In this document: positions 27,567 to 36,662 of the stretch, in pieces
Layout of the letters: each line of letters starts with the position of its first letter
Position numbering within the stretch: the stretch's first letter is position 1
Assembly (NCBI RefSeq): GCF_003994415.1
Contig: NZ_CP034689.1
Location: 5,084,001-5,148,000, forward strand
Source of the DNA: Achromobacter spanius
GTDB lineage: Bacteria; Pseudomonadota; Gammaproteobacteria; Burkholderiales; Burkholderiaceae_B
Direction: 5' to 3'
Length of the DNA: 64,000 nucleotides
Notes under the pieces: generated by a model
What the model was told of the DNA's origin: nothing
What the model saw: the letters and a program-made list of their open reading frames with translations, nothing else
The model's database searches: none
Position numbers and translations under genes: made by a program

Positions 27567-29291
27567 TTAGACCCGCTTCCAGTCGAACGCGGCCTGCTCG
27601 CCCTTGCCGTAGAGCTTTAGCGCGCCCTTGTCGCCGGCTGCGTTGGGGCGGTTGAAAATCCAGTTCTGCCAAGCCGTCAGGCGCCCGAAGATGCGCGTTT
27701 CCATCGTTTCTTTTCCGCCGAAGCGCAGGTTGGCTTCCAGCCCGGTCAAGGCGTCGGGCGACAGCGCGCGGCGCTCTTCCAGCATCATCCGCACCTCGTC
27801 GTCCCAGTCGATGCTGTCGGGCGCATAGGTCACCAGGCCCAGGTCCAGCGCGTCGGTGGCGGACAGGGCTTGCCCGGCGCGGGCGCGCACGGCTTCCAGC
27901 GGTGCGGTCTCTTCGTAAAAGCGGCGCTGCAAGCGGCTTTGGCCGTTCACCATTGGATAGGCGCCGAAGTTGCGTTCACCTACAACGATCCGCGCGGCAG
28001 GCGAGTCAACGTCTGCATCCGCATCCGCTTCGCTATCCAGCATGTAGCTGCGATCAGCCGCCAGCGCGAGTTCCAGCAAGGTGCCCACAAAGCACGACTT
28101 GGGTTCGATCAGCGCGAACAGGCTGCGCGACGTGACGTCCAGGCGCGCCAAGGTGCGGCGCAGCATGCCGGCCGTTTCGCGCACGAACCAATGGCCGGCA
28201 TGCCGTTGCAACGCGGCGTCGGCGGCCAGCACGGCATTGGCATCGCCTTCGGTCTTGAAGATCCAGGTGCCGATGTCCAGCTCGTTGGTGCGCATCGTCA
28301 AGATGGCGTCGTCCAATTCGCGCGCCATCTGCAAGGGCCACCACGCGGCGCCAGCGGCCAGGATGTCCGCCAGTTCGGATGGCGCCTCGCCTTCCGGGGC
28401 GCGCACGGTCCAGGTTGCCAGGCGCTTATCGCGGTCAACCTGAATATCCACATAGCGGTACGACAAATGGTCCGCGCCTTCGGTGCGTTCGATCGGCGTC
28501 AGCGCAATGCCGGCGTCTTCCGCCTGGCGGTCGCTGCCTGCGGCCAGCGCCATCGCCCGTTCACGCACGGCCGCTTCAAAGCGCGCGGGCTTGACCACGT
28601 CGTCAACCAGCCGCCAGTCCTTGGCGCGCTGGCCGCGCACGCCTTCGACCAGCGTGCAGAAGATATCGGCATGGTCATGGCGCACACGGCGCTTGTCGGT
28701 CACGCGGGTCAGCCCGCCCGTGCCGGGCAGCACGCCCAAGAGCGGCACTTCGGGCAGCGCCACCGAGGACGAACGGTCGTCCACCAGCAGGATTTCGTCG
28801 CAGGCCAGGGCCAACTCGTAACCACCCCCGGCGCAGGCGCCGTTCAGCGCGGCGATGAATTTCAGGCCGCTATGGCGGCTGGAATCTTCAATGCCATTAC
28901 GGGTTTCGTTGGTGAACTTGCAGAAGTTCACCTTCCAGGCGTGCGACGACAAGCCCAGCATGAAGATGTTGGCGCCCGAACAGAAGATGCGGTCTTTCAT
29001 GCTGGTGACGACGACGCTTTTCACTTCGGGGTGTTCGAAGCGGATGCGTTGCAGCGCGTCGTGCAGTTCGATGTCCACGCCCAGGTCGTAGGAATTCAGC
29101 TTGAGCTTGTAGCCGGGGCGCAGGCCGCCGTCTTCGGCCACATCCATCGCCAGCGTAGCGACGGGGCCGTCAAACGACAGGCGCCAATGGCGATATTGGT
29201 CGGGCTGGGTGCGGAAATCGACGCGGGCTTCCGTCATCGATTCAGACCGGGTGCCGCCGCGGACTTCCGCCCCATTTGCGGTGCTGCTCAT
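27567..29291 (-). CDS. boxC: 2,3-epoxybenzoyl-CoA dihydrolase BoxC
   Basis: A 574-residue protein with two tandem crotonase-like halves. The first is well conserved (RIRFEHPEVKSVVVTSMKDR, FCSGANIFMLG near 105-115, and NGACAGGGYELALACDEILL forming the oxyanion region). It hydrolyses the epoxide to 3,4-dehydroadipyl-CoA semialdehyde and formate. AGGAGA with good spacing precedes ATG 29291; the extra 18 residues before MTEARVDF may or may not be used. boxB follows after 48 bases. The first box gene downstream of the TGCA-rich control region is this one. Confidence 0.95.
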   Translation of the reverse strand: MSSTANGAEVRGGTRSESMTEARVDFRTQPDQYRHWRLSFDGPVATLAMDVAEDGGLRPGYKLKLNSYDLGVDIELHDALQRIRFEHPEVKSVVVTSMKDRIFCSGANIFMLGLSSHAWKVNFCKFTNETRNGIEDSSRHSGLKFIAALNGACAGGGYELALACDEILLVDDRSSSVALPEVPLLGVLPGTGGLTRVTDKRRVRHDHADIFCTLVEGVRGQRAKDWRLVDDVVKPARFEAAVRERAMALAAGSDRQAEDAGIALTPIERTEGADHLSYRYVDIQVDRDKRLATWTVRAPEGEAPSELADILAAGAAWWPLQMARELDDAILTMRTNELDIGTWIFKTEGDANAVLAADAALQRHAGHWFVRETAGMLRRTLARLDVTSRSLFALIEPKSCFVGTLLELALAADRSYMLDSEADADADVDSPAARIVVGERNFGAYPMVNGQSRLQRRFYEETAPLEAVRARAGQALSATDALDLGLVTYAPDSIDWDDEVRMMLEERRALSPDALTGLEANLRFGGKETMETRIFGRLTAWQNWIFNRPNAAGDKGALKLYGKGEQAAFDWKRV

Positions 29292-29377
29292 CGTGTGTCT
29301 CCTCGTACGCCCTGCCTGGACAGGAAAAATACTGCATCACATGAATTATTATGCAGATTAGTTCAGGCAAAAAGGCG

Positions 29378-29405
29378 CGTCAAGCAAGACATGCAAGAAA
29401 GTGCA
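29378..29405 (-). promoter_or_regulatory. Candidate BoxR operator and -35 box upstream of boxC
   Basis: Between boxR and boxC the direct repeat TGCA-N6-TGCA occurs exactly (29392-29405), 8 bases upstream of a TTGACG -35-like hexamer (29378-29383, minus strand). Seventeen bases further is TAATCT (29355-29360), whose end overlaps another TGCA (29352-29355); a fourth TGCA is at 29333-29336. Direct TGCA repeats are reported as the BzdR/BoxR operator in Azoarcus-type bacteria; assignment here is by pattern and position. Confidence 0.6.
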
Positions 29406-29408
29406 GTT

Positions 29409-30317
29409 TTATAGAGGCAGGCCGCAGGCCTTGCGAACCTGGGTGCGCAGGCCGGCAAAGCTCTCCTGCACTTCCAGGTTGCTGGTGACCCAGGTCAGGT
29501 CGGCCTTCTCGTAGAAAGCCTCGCGCCCGGCCAGGATGCGCTTCAGGTCGGCCATGGCTTCGTTATTGCCCGACATGGGACGGAAGTCGCCCTGCGCCAT
29601 GACGCGGCCCATGTGCTCTTCGGGCGTGGCGCGCAGCCATACCGTGTAGCAGTGCGCCAGCAGCAGGTTCAGCGTGGCCGGTTCGGACACCAGCCCGCCG
29701 GGGGTGGCCAGCACCATTTCCGGGTAGATCTGCACCGCCTCTTCCAGCGCCCGCCGTTCGTAGCGGCGGTAAGCATTGGGGCCGTACAGATTATGGATTT
29801 CCAGGATGCTGCACCCCGCCACGCGCTCGATCTCGCGGTTGAGTTCAACAAAGGGGTAGCCCAGGTCGTCGGCCAACATCTGGCCCAAGGTGGACTTGCC
29901 CGCGCCACGCAACCCGATCAGCGCCACGCGCTGCGTGCGGTTGGGCCGCTGCGCCCCCGCGCCCACGCCAAACAGTTGCGTCAAGGCTTCGCGCGCGCGT
30001 TGCAGGTCGGATTCCGTGCGGCCGCTGAGCAATTCGCGGATCAGCAGCCAGTCGGGCGATTCGGTGGTGACGTCGCCCACCAGTTCAGCCAGCGCGCAAT
30101 TGAAGGCGCGGGCAATCTGCAGCAGCACCAGGATGGACGCGTTGCCCACCCCATGTTCAAGATTTGCCAAATGCCGTTCCGACACGCCCGTTACCTGCGA
30201 CAGGCTTTTGCGGGTCATGCCGCGTATGGCTCGCAGGCGGCGCACGCGCTCGCCCAAGGCCACCAGGAAAGCTTCCCGCCTGGGTTCGGTTGGCGCCGCA
30301 TCTAGCGCTTGATTCAT
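29409..30317 (-). CDS. boxR: Transcriptional regulator BoxR (HTH plus shikimate-kinase-like domain)
   Basis: A 302-residue regulator with an N-terminal HTH_3/XRE domain (about 20-80: RRLRAIRGMTRKSLSQVTGV, SERHLANLEHG). A linker leads to a C-terminal shikimate-kinase-like domain with the Walker A loop GLRGAGKST (135-143). This fusion is the hallmark of BoxR/BzdR, in which the kinase-like domain senses benzoyl-CoA rather than phosphorylating shikimate. Start 30317 (MNQALD) has GGAG 9 bases upstream. It is the first gene of the minus-strand box cluster and is divergent from the ligase/transport operon. Confidence 0.95.
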   Translation of the reverse strand: MNQALDAAPTEPRREAFLVALGERVRRLRAIRGMTRKSLSQVTGVSERHLANLEHGVGNASILVLLQIARAFNCALAELVGDVTTESPDWLLIRELLSGRTESDLQRAREALTQLFGVGAGAQRPNRTQRVALIGLRGAGKSTLGQMLADDLGYPFVELNREIERVAGCSILEIHNLYGPNAYRRYERRALEEAVQIYPEMVLATPGGLVSEPATLNLLLAHCYTVWLRATPEEHMGRVMAQGDFRPMSGNNEAMADLKRILAGREAFYEKADLTWVTSNLEVQESFAGLRTQVRKACGLPL

Positions 30318-30358
30318 GTTTGGCTGACTCCGCAAATACCCTGATACGCCATGTTTTA

Positions 30359-30372
30359 TGCACTATAGTGCT
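30359..30372. promoter_or_regulatory. Candidate BoxR operator between boxR and the ligase operon
   Basis: TGCACTATAGTGCT is both a TGCA-N6-TGCT pair (one mismatch to TGCA-N6-TGCA) and a perfect 12-bp palindrome GCACTATAGTGC. It abuts the TTGACC -35 of the rightward promoter. On the other strand its TATAGT could be the -10 for boxR. A protein bound here could control both directions. Confidence 0.6.
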
Positions 30373-30400
30373 TGACCCTTTCGTATGGAAGCACTATTTT
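30372..30400 (+). promoter_or_regulatory. Sigma-70-like promoter of the DUF4863-ligase-ABC operon
   Basis: TTGACC (30372-30377), a 17-base spacer and TATTTT (30395-30400) give a near-consensus promoter about 95 bases before the DUF4863 start. The -35 touches the candidate BoxR operator. Confidence 0.6.
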
Positions 30401-30495
30401 TCCTTCCAAGCAGTTCCAAGCCGTTATCGCGCAACAAAGCAGCATTCAAGTTCATGCCGCTTCCAAGGCGCCGACAGTGTAAAGGAGGAGTCCCG

Positions 30496-30972
30496 GTGAG
30501 CACGCCAGATCAATTCCATGCCCTGATGCGCGAGGCCACGCGCCTGGTGGCGAACCAGCCGCTGGATGACGGCTTGCAGGCGATGCTGAACCGCGAGGCC
30601 GGCCCCGACAGCGCGCTGTACCAGAACATCTTCGCCGCCTGTAGGCAGGGCGTGGCCGACGGCTGGATGTGCAACCGCGAAGGCGGCGGCATCCGCTACG
30701 GGCGCGTCATCAAGCCGGCGGAAGACCTGGCCGGCTGTTCGGTGGACGTGGTCGACATGGACGACCTGGCCGGCCCCCACCACGCCCATCCCAATGGCGA
30801 AATAGACCTGATCATGCCGCTGACCACCGACGCGCGCTTTGATGGCCACGGCGCCGGTTGGCTGGTCTACGGCCCCGGCAGCGCACACAGCCCTACCGTG
30901 ACGCAGGGCCGCGCGCTGGTGTTGTACCTGCTGCCCGGCGGCGCCATCGAGTTCACACGGCCCGGCGGCTGA
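30496..30972 (+). CDS. DUF4863 family protein, benzoate operon
   Basis: A 158-residue cupin-like small protein starting at GTG 30496, which follows a strong AAAGGAGGAG. Conserved features include GGGIRYGRVIKPAEDLAG, DLAGPHHAHPNGEIDLIMPL and VYGPGSAHSPTV; the paired His and Glu suggest a metal-binding cupin fold. DUF4863 proteins are recurrently encoded next to benzoate-CoA ligase and box genes, but no biochemical role is established that I know of. It is the first gene of the rightward operon, followed by the ligase after 76 bases. Confidence 0.85.
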   Translation: MSTPDQFHALMREATRLVANQPLDDGLQAMLNREAGPDSALYQNIFAACRQGVADGWMCNREGGGIRYGRVIKPAEDLAGCSVDVVDMDDLAGPHHAHPNGEIDLIMPLTTDARFDGHGAGWLVYGPGSAHSPTVTQGRALVLYLLPGGAIEFTRPGG

Positions 30973-31048
30973 CGCCGGCGCCAACCCGCCAGGGCAAACA
31001 AAAAAACACAGCCATGGCGCGCCCCCACCAGGACATCAGGAGACAACC

Positions 31049-32668
31049 GTGAACACCTGCCCCGCCGAACTCAACTTCGCCAGCCATCTGGCCGCCCTGA
31101 ACGCCGCCCGCGCAGCCAAGCCCGCCTATATCGACGACAGCCGCCAGCTTAGCTACGGTGAACTGGCCGAGCGGGTCGCGCGCATGGCGGGCGCGCTGCG
31201 CCAGTTGGGATTGCGTCGCGAAGAACGCATTCTGCTGTTGATGCAGGACACGGTGGATTGGCCCGTTGCCTTTCTTGGCGCGCTGCATGCCGGCGTGGTG
31301 CCCGTGGCCGTCAACACCCTGCTGACGCCCGACGATTACGCCTACATCATCACGCACAGCCGCGTGCGCGCCGCGTTTGTATCGGGCGCGCTGCTGCCGG
31401 CCTTGCAGGCGGCGCTGGCGCAATCGCCCGGTGACGTTGAACATGTAGTGGTATCACAGCCCAATACGGCACAGTTCAATACGGCACAGCCCAATACTGC
31501 ACAGCCGAATCCGGCGCACCCAACAAGTGCCCTGCCCGCCGCCGTTCAAGACTTCGACGCCCTGCTGGCCGCCGCGCCGCTGGCCCCCGCCGTGCGCACG
31601 CTGTCCGACGAAATTGCGTTCTGGCTGTATTCATCGGGTTCCACCGGCAAGCCCAAGGGTGTGGTGCATACGCATGGCAACCTTTGGCACACGGCCGAAC
31701 TCTATGCCAAGCCCGTGCTGGGCATCCGCGAAGACGACGTGGTGTTTTCCGCCGCCAAGCTGTTCTTTGCCTACGGCCTGGGCAATGGCCTGACCTTTCC
31801 GCTGTCGGTCGGCGCCACCGTCATCCTGATGGGCGAGCGCCCCACGCCGCAGGCCGTGTTCCAGCGCCTGACACGACATCGCCCCACCGTGTTCTACGGC
31901 GTGCCCACCTTGTACGCCAGCATGCTGGCATCCCCTGATTTGCCACCGCGCGAGCAGGTGGCGATGCGGGTCTGCACGTCGGCCGGCGAAGCCTTGCCGC
32001 GCGACATCGGCGAACGCTTCACGCGGCATTTTGGCTGCGAGATCCTGGATGGCATCGGCTCCACCGAGATGCTGCACATCTTCATTTCGAACCAAAGCGG
32101 ACAGATCCGCTACGGCACCACCGGCAAACCGGTGCCGGGCTACGAAGTGCAGTTGCGCGACGACAGCGGCGCGCCCGTGGCGGCCGGCACCATCGGCGAC
32201 CTCTACATCAAAGGCCCCAGCGCCGCGCTGATGTACTGGAACAACCGCGACAAGACGCGCCAGTGCTTTCTGGGCGACTGGTTGAAAAGCGGCGACAAAT
32301 ACACCTGTGACGCCGACGGCTACTACACCTATGCCGGCCGCAGCGACGACATGATCAAGGTCAGCGGCCAGTATGTGTCGCCCGTGGAAGTCGAGAACGT
32401 GCTGGTGCAGCACGAGGCCGTGCTGGAAGCCGCGGTGATCGGCGTGCCGGACCACGACGGCCTGGTCAAGACCAAGGCCTACGTGGTGCTGCGCCCCGGC
32501 TTCGAGCCCGACGCGCAGACCGGCGCCGCGCTGCAAAGCTATGTGAAGCAGCACCTGGCGCCCTTCAAGTATCCGCGCCAGATCAACTTCACCGAAGAGC
32601 TGCCCAAGACGGCCACGGGAAAGATCCAGCGCTTCCGGCTGCGTCAGCTGGAAGAAGCAACGCTATGA
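31049..32668 (+). CDS. bclA: Benzoate-CoA ligase
   Basis: A 539-residue AMP-forming ligase that converts benzoate, ATP and CoA to benzoyl-CoA. The motifs are YSSGSTGKPKG (194-204), YGLGNGLTFPLSVGA (about 245), CTSAGEALP, DGIGSTEMLHIF typical of benzoate/hydroxybenzoate ligases, GRSDDMIKVSGQYVSP and the catalytic lysine region PKTATGKIQRFRLR. Residues 137-161 are a five-residue repeat (QPNTA, QFNTA, QPNTA, QPNPA, HPTSA) inserted in a surface loop of the N-terminal domain. AGGAGA precedes the ATG. It lies between DUF4863 and the Liv-type ABC genes. Confidence 0.93.
   Translation: MNTCPAELNFASHLAALNAARAAKPAYIDDSRQLSYGELAERVARMAGALRQLGLRREERILLLMQDTVDWPVAFLGALHAGVVPVAVNTLLTPDDYAYIITHSRVRAAFVSGALLPALQAALAQSPGDVEHVVVSQPNTAQFNTAQPNTAQPNPAHPTSALPAAVQDFDALLAAAPLAPAVRTLSDEIAFWLYSSGSTGKPKGVVHTHGNLWHTAELYAKPVLGIREDDVVFSAAKLFFAYGLGNGLTFPLSVGATVILMGERPTPQAVFQRLTRHRPTVFYGVPTLYASMLASPDLPPREQVAMRVCTSAGEALPRDIGERFTRHFGCEILDGIGSTEMLHIFISNQSGQIRYGTTGKPVPGYEVQLRDDSGAPVAAGTIGDLYIKGPSAALMYWNNRDKTRQCFLGDWLKSGDKYTCDADGYYTYAGRSDDMIKVSGQYVSPVEVENVLVQHEAVLEAAVIGVPDHDGLVKTKAYVVLRPGFEPDAQTGAALQSYVKQHLAPFKYPRQINFTEELPKTATGKIQRFRLRQLEEATL
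31457..31531 (+). repeat. 15-bp in-frame minisatellite inside bclA
   Basis: Four recognisable copies of the 15-bp unit CAGCCCAATACGGCA (31457, 31472, 31487, 31502) and a decayed fifth (31517) lie in tandem. They keep frame and encode the pentapeptide QPNTA and variants. Confidence 0.85.
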
Positions 32669-32749
32669 ATCCCCCTCGCCGGCATTGTCGGCGCGTTGGT
32701 TAAACCCGGCCGGCCTTGTGCCAGCCCATGATAAGCACGGAGACAAACC

Positions 32750-33910
32750 ATGAACCACGCCCTGACCCGGGCTGCGATTGCCGCGGCCCTGACGTTCGCC
32801 GCCAGCGGCGCGCAGGCCGCCGACAAGATCAAAGTCGGTTTCATGCTGCCCTATAGCGGCACCTACGCCGCGCTGGGCAACGCCATTGAAAACGGCTTCA
32901 AGCTGTATGTTGCCGAGCAAGGCGGCAAGCTGGGCGGACGCGAGATCGAATACTTCAAGGTCGATGACGAGTCCAACCCCGCCAAGGCCGCTGAAAACGC
33001 CAATCGCCTGATCAAGCGCGATCAGGTCGACATGCTGATCGGCACGGTGCACTCGGGCGTGGCGATGGCGCTGGCCAAGGCCGCGAAAGACAGCGACACC
33101 ACGTTGATCGTCACCAACGCGGGCGCCAACGCCATCACCGGCCCGTTGTGCGGCCCCGGCATCTTCCGCACGTCGTTCACCAACTGGCAGCCGGCCTATG
33201 CCATGGGCCCCGTGGCCTACGCCAAAGGCCACAAGACCGCCGTCACCATCACCTGGAAATACGCAGCGGGCGACGAGGCCATCGGCGGCTTCAAGGAAGG
33301 CTTTGAGAAAGCCGGCGGCAAGGTCGTGAAGGAATTGAGCCTGCCCTTTCCCAACGTGGAATTCCAATCGCTCCTGACCGAGATCGCGGCCACCAAGCCC
33401 GACATGGTGTTCACTTTCTTTGCGGGCGGCGGCGCGGTGAAGTTCGTGCAGGACTATCACGCGGCCGGCCTGGACAAGACGATTCCGCTGTACGGCTCGG
33501 GCTTCCTCACCGACGGCACCTTGCAGGCGCAAGGCGCATCGGCGCAAGGCCTCTTGACCACACTGCACTATGCCGATGGCCTGAACACCCCGCGCGACAA
33601 CGCCTTCCGCGCCGACTACGCCAAGCACTACAAGGTGCAGCCTGATGTGTACGCCGTGCAGGGCTATGACGCCGCGCAACTGATGCAGTCGGGCCTGTCG
33701 GCCGTGAAGGGCGACTTCACCAAGAAGGCGGACTTCCGCCAGGCGATGCGCAGCGCCACCGTGGACAGCCCGCGCGGCCCCTTCACGCTGTCGGCGGCGG
33801 GCAACCCGGTGCAGGACATCTATCTGCGCCAGGTGGATGGCCTGGAGAACAAGGTCGTCGAAGTCGCCGCGAAAAAGCTGGCCGATCCCGCGCGCGGCTG
33901 CAAGCTCTGA
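32750..33910 (+). CDS. Branched-chain-type ABC solute-binding protein (benzoate uptake)
   Basis: A 386-residue periplasmic LivJ/HmgX-type receptor. The signal peptide ends AQA at about residue 24. The mature part starts DKIKVGFMLPYSGTYAALGN and contains DDESNPAKAAENANRLIKRD, typical of receptors for aromatic acids in beta-proteobacteria. It is the first of five ABC genes (receptor, two permeases, two ATPases) downstream of benzoate-CoA ligase, so benzoate or a close relative is the likely ligand. GGAGA precedes the ATG. Confidence 0.9.
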   Translation: MNHALTRAAIAAALTFAASGAQAADKIKVGFMLPYSGTYAALGNAIENGFKLYVAEQGGKLGGREIEYFKVDDESNPAKAAENANRLIKRDQVDMLIGTVHSGVAMALAKAAKDSDTTLIVTNAGANAITGPLCGPGIFRTSFTNWQPAYAMGPVAYAKGHKTAVTITWKYAAGDEAIGGFKEGFEKAGGKVVKELSLPFPNVEFQSLLTEIAATKPDMVFTFFAGGGAVKFVQDYHAAGLDKTIPLYGSGFLTDGTLQAQGASAQGLLTTLHYADGLNTPRDNAFRADYAKHYKVQPDVYAVQGYDAAQLMQSGLSAVKGDFTKKADFRQAMRSATVDSPRGPFTLSAAGNPVQDIYLRQVDGLENKVVEVAAKKLADPARGCKL

Positions 33911-33935
33911 CGCCCTCAGGCAATAAGGACGCCCC

Positions 33936-34817
33936 ATGGACATCAGCATCCTGCTTATTCAAAGCCTGAACGCATTCCAGTACGGCTTGCTGCTGTTCCT
34001 GGTGGCCAGCGGCCTCACGCTGATCTTCGGCATCATGGGCATCATCAACCTGGCCCATGGCAGCTTCTACATGATTGGCGCCTACATGGCGTTTGCGCTG
34101 GGGCCGGTGCTTGACCGCTGGCTGGGCGGCGGCTTCATCGCCACCCTGGCCGTGTGCGTGCTGCTGGCCGGAGTGCTGGGCTATGTGCTGGAAGCGGCGT
34201 TCTTCAGCTACCTGTACCACCGCAACCACTTGCAGCAGGTGCTGATGACCTACGGGCTGATTCTGGTCTTTGAGGAATTGCGCAGCATCCTGGTGGGCAA
34301 CGACGTGCACGGCGTGCCACTGCCCGCGTGGCTGCAAGGCAGTATCTCGCTGGGCGGCGTGATGACGTATCCGGTGTACCGGCTGTTCATCTCGGCCGTG
34401 GGCATTGCGGTGGCGCTGTTGCTGTATTGGGTGATTTCGCGCACCCGCCTGGGCATGATGCTGCGCGCCGGCGCCAGCAACCGCGAAATGACCGCGTCCC
34501 TGGGCATCGACGTGAACAAGCTGTACCGGCTGGTGTTCGCGGCCGGCGTGGCCTTGGCGGCACTGGCCGGCACCATTGCCGCGCCCGTGTCGTCGGTGTA
34601 TCCCGGCATGGGCAACGGCGTGCTGATCATCTGCTTCGTGGTGGTGGTGATAGGCGGCATCGGGTCGATACGCGGCGCTTTCCTGGCCGCGATGCTGGTG
34701 GGCTTTGTGGAAACTTTCGGGCAGGTGCTGTTTCCGTCGGCGGCGGGCGTGCTGGTGTATCTGCTGATGGCCTTCATTCTTCTATGCAAGCCCGAAGGGC
34801 TGTTCAAACAGGGCTAG
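33936..34817 (+). CDS. LivH-type ABC permease
   Basis: A 293-residue inner-membrane permease with about eight helices. LFLVASGLTLIFGIMGIINL and AHGSFYMIGAYMAFALG are the conserved LivH N-terminal part, and the EAA-like loop is near 190 (RTRLGMMLRAGASNREMTAS). It follows the receptor by 25 bases and is followed by the LivM-type gene after 2 bases. Confidence 0.93.
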   Translation: MDISILLIQSLNAFQYGLLLFLVASGLTLIFGIMGIINLAHGSFYMIGAYMAFALGPVLDRWLGGGFIATLAVCVLLAGVLGYVLEAAFFSYLYHRNHLQQVLMTYGLILVFEELRSILVGNDVHGVPLPAWLQGSISLGGVMTYPVYRLFISAVGIAVALLLYWVISRTRLGMMLRAGASNREMTASLGIDVNKLYRLVFAAGVALAALAGTIAAPVSSVYPGMGNGVLIICFVVVVIGGIGSIRGAFLAAMLVGFVETFGQVLFPSAAGVLVYLLMAFILLCKPEGLFKQG

Positions 34818-34819
34818 CC

Positions 34820-35881
34820 ATGCAGAAACTGCTTCCCATCGCAACGCTGCTGGCGCTGGCCGCATTTGCCGTCAGCGGCAGCGACTACTACACCGGCCTG
34901 GCCGTCAAGGTCATGATCTACGCCATCTTCGCGTTAAGCCTGCAGCTGCTGGTGGGCGGCGCGGGGCTGGTCAGCCTGGGGCACGCCGCCTTCTTCGGCA
35001 TCGGCGCGTATGCGGCGGCGCTGCTGTCGCCGGAATCCCAGGCAGGCAACCTGTGGTGGCTCTTGCCCGCCGCCCTGTTGGCGGCGGCGGCCTATGCGCT
35101 GGTGACCGGCGCGCTGGCGCTGCGCACGCGAGGCGTGTACTTCATCATGGTGACGCTGGCCTTTGCGCAGATGGCCTACTACGTCTTTCACGACACCGAC
35201 TTCGGCGGCGGCAGCGATGGCATCTACCTGTATTTCCGGCCTGAACTTCTGGTGGGCGGCTGGATGCCGTTTGACCTGGGCAACGCCACCACCTTCTACT
35301 TCTTCGTGCTGGCCTGCCTGGCGCTAAGTTGGGGCTTTCTGGCGCTGCTGCGGCGGTCGCCCTTTGGCGCGGCACTGGCCGGCATCCGCATCAACGAACA
35401 ACGCATGCGCGCGGCCGGCTATTCCACGTATCCGTACAAGCTGACCGCCTACGTGGTGGGCGCCACGCTGGCCAGCCTGGCGGGCTTTCTGTTCGCGCTG
35501 AAAGACGGTTTCGTCACGCCGGAACTGCTGGCCTGGGAACAATCGGGCCTGGTGTTGCTGATGGTGATTCTGGGCGGCATGGGCAGCCTGGGCGGCGCGG
35601 TGATCGGCACGGTGACGCTGGTGCTGATGCAAGAGTTATTTCAGTCGCAGGCGCTGTTTGGCGACTACGCGCGCCATTGGCATCTGCCGCTGGGCATTGC
35701 CATCATTGCGCTGGTGGCCTTGCTGCCCAATGGCATTGCGGGCCTGCCCGCGCAATGGCGCCAGCGCCGCGACAGGCGCGAGGCCCGCGCGCATGCCGCA
35801 TCCGGCGCCAGCACACTGGCGCCTTCCGGCCCGGCGCGCCCCGCCCCCCGCCTGCCCATTCAGGAAGAACGCCATGTCTGA
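34820..35881 (+). CDS. LivM-type ABC permease
   Basis: A 353-residue permease starting at ATG 34820, two bases after the previous stop. VKVMIYAIFALSLQLLVGGA, GLVSLGHAAFFGIGAY and the loop RRSPFGAALAGIRINEQRMR are typical of LivM. The last 40 residues are a charged Arg/Ala/Pro-rich tail with no helix, probably cytoplasmic. The stop overlaps the next start by 8 bases. Confidence 0.93.
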   Translation: MQKLLPIATLLALAAFAVSGSDYYTGLAVKVMIYAIFALSLQLLVGGAGLVSLGHAAFFGIGAYAAALLSPESQAGNLWWLLPAALLAAAAYALVTGALALRTRGVYFIMVTLAFAQMAYYVFHDTDFGGGSDGIYLYFRPELLVGGWMPFDLGNATTFYFFVLACLALSWGFLALLRRSPFGAALAGIRINEQRMRAAGYSTYPYKLTAYVVGATLASLAGFLFALKDGFVTPELLAWEQSGLVLLMVILGGMGSLGGAVIGTVTLVLMQELFQSQALFGDYARHWHLPLGIAIIALVALLPNGIAGLPAQWRQRRDRREARAHAASGASTLAPSGPARPAPRLPIQEERHV

Positions 35882-36662
35882 TTGCCTGCTTGCCGCCACC
35901 GACGTTACACGCCGCTTTGGTGGACTGACGGCGGTCAACGGGGTATCGCTTGCGCTGGCGCGCGGCCAGGTGCATGCCGTCATTGGCACCAACGGCGCGG
36001 GCAAGTCCACGCTGATCAACATTCTATCGGGCGAACTGGCGCCCAGCAGCGGCCAGGTGATGCTGGGCGGACGCGACATCACCACCTGGCGCCAACCGCA
36101 ACGGGCTCGCGCCGGGCTGGGCCGCAGCTACCAGCGTTCAACACTATTTCCCGAACTGAGCGTGTTCGAGAACTGCCGCCTGACGGCGCAGGCAGCGCGC
36201 CAGCGCTTCTGGCATTGGTGGCGTTCGGCGTCGGACTGCCGGCGCAGCGCCGAACTGGCGCATCACGCGCTGGAACGCACGGGGCTGACGGATGACGCCA
36301 CACGCCCCGCCGGCCTGCTGCCGCACGGCCGCAAGCGCCAGCTTGAAATCGCCATGTGCCTGGCAGGCGAGCCGCAGGTGCTGCTGCTGGATGAACCCTT
36401 GGCGGGCATGGGCCCCGAAGAAACCGACCGCATTCTGGAACTGCTGCAAAGCTTGAAATCGGGCCACGCGATTCTGCTGGTGGAACACGACATGGACGCC
36501 GTGTTCCGCATTGCCGAAACCATCACCGTGATGGTCAACGGCACCGCCATCGCCAGCGGCGCACCGGCCGCCATCCGCGCCAACGCCGACGTGCGCACAG
36601 CCTACCTGGGCGAAGACGACCGCCCCGGCCACACACCAGGAGACCCCGCATGCACGCACTGA
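35874..36662 (+). CDS. LivG-type ABC ATP-binding protein
   Basis: A 262-residue ATPase with Walker A GTNGAGKST (near residue 38), the LivG-type signature region LLPHGRKRQLEIAMCL, Walker B VLLLDEPLAGM and the switch His in LLVEHDMD. The start overlaps the LivM stop by 8 bases and its own stop overlaps the LivF start by 13 bases, so the three are translationally coupled. Confidence 0.93.
   Translation: MSDCLLAATDVTRRFGGLTAVNGVSLALARGQVHAVIGTNGAGKSTLINILSGELAPSSGQVMLGGRDITTWRQPQRARAGLGRSYQRSTLFPELSVFENCRLTAQAARQRFWHWWRSASDCRRSAELAHHALERTGLTDDATRPAGLLPHGRKRQLEIAMCLAGEPQVLLLDEPLAGMGPEETDRILELLQSLKSGHAILLVEHDMDAVFRIAETITVMVNGTAIASGAPAAIRANADVRTAYLGEDDRPGHTPGDPACTH

Noticed and set aside
27870..29414. 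514-codon frame antisense to boxC
   Set aside because: It is a shadow of GC-rich boxC codon usage; the boxC frame has clear crotonase motifs while this frame has none.
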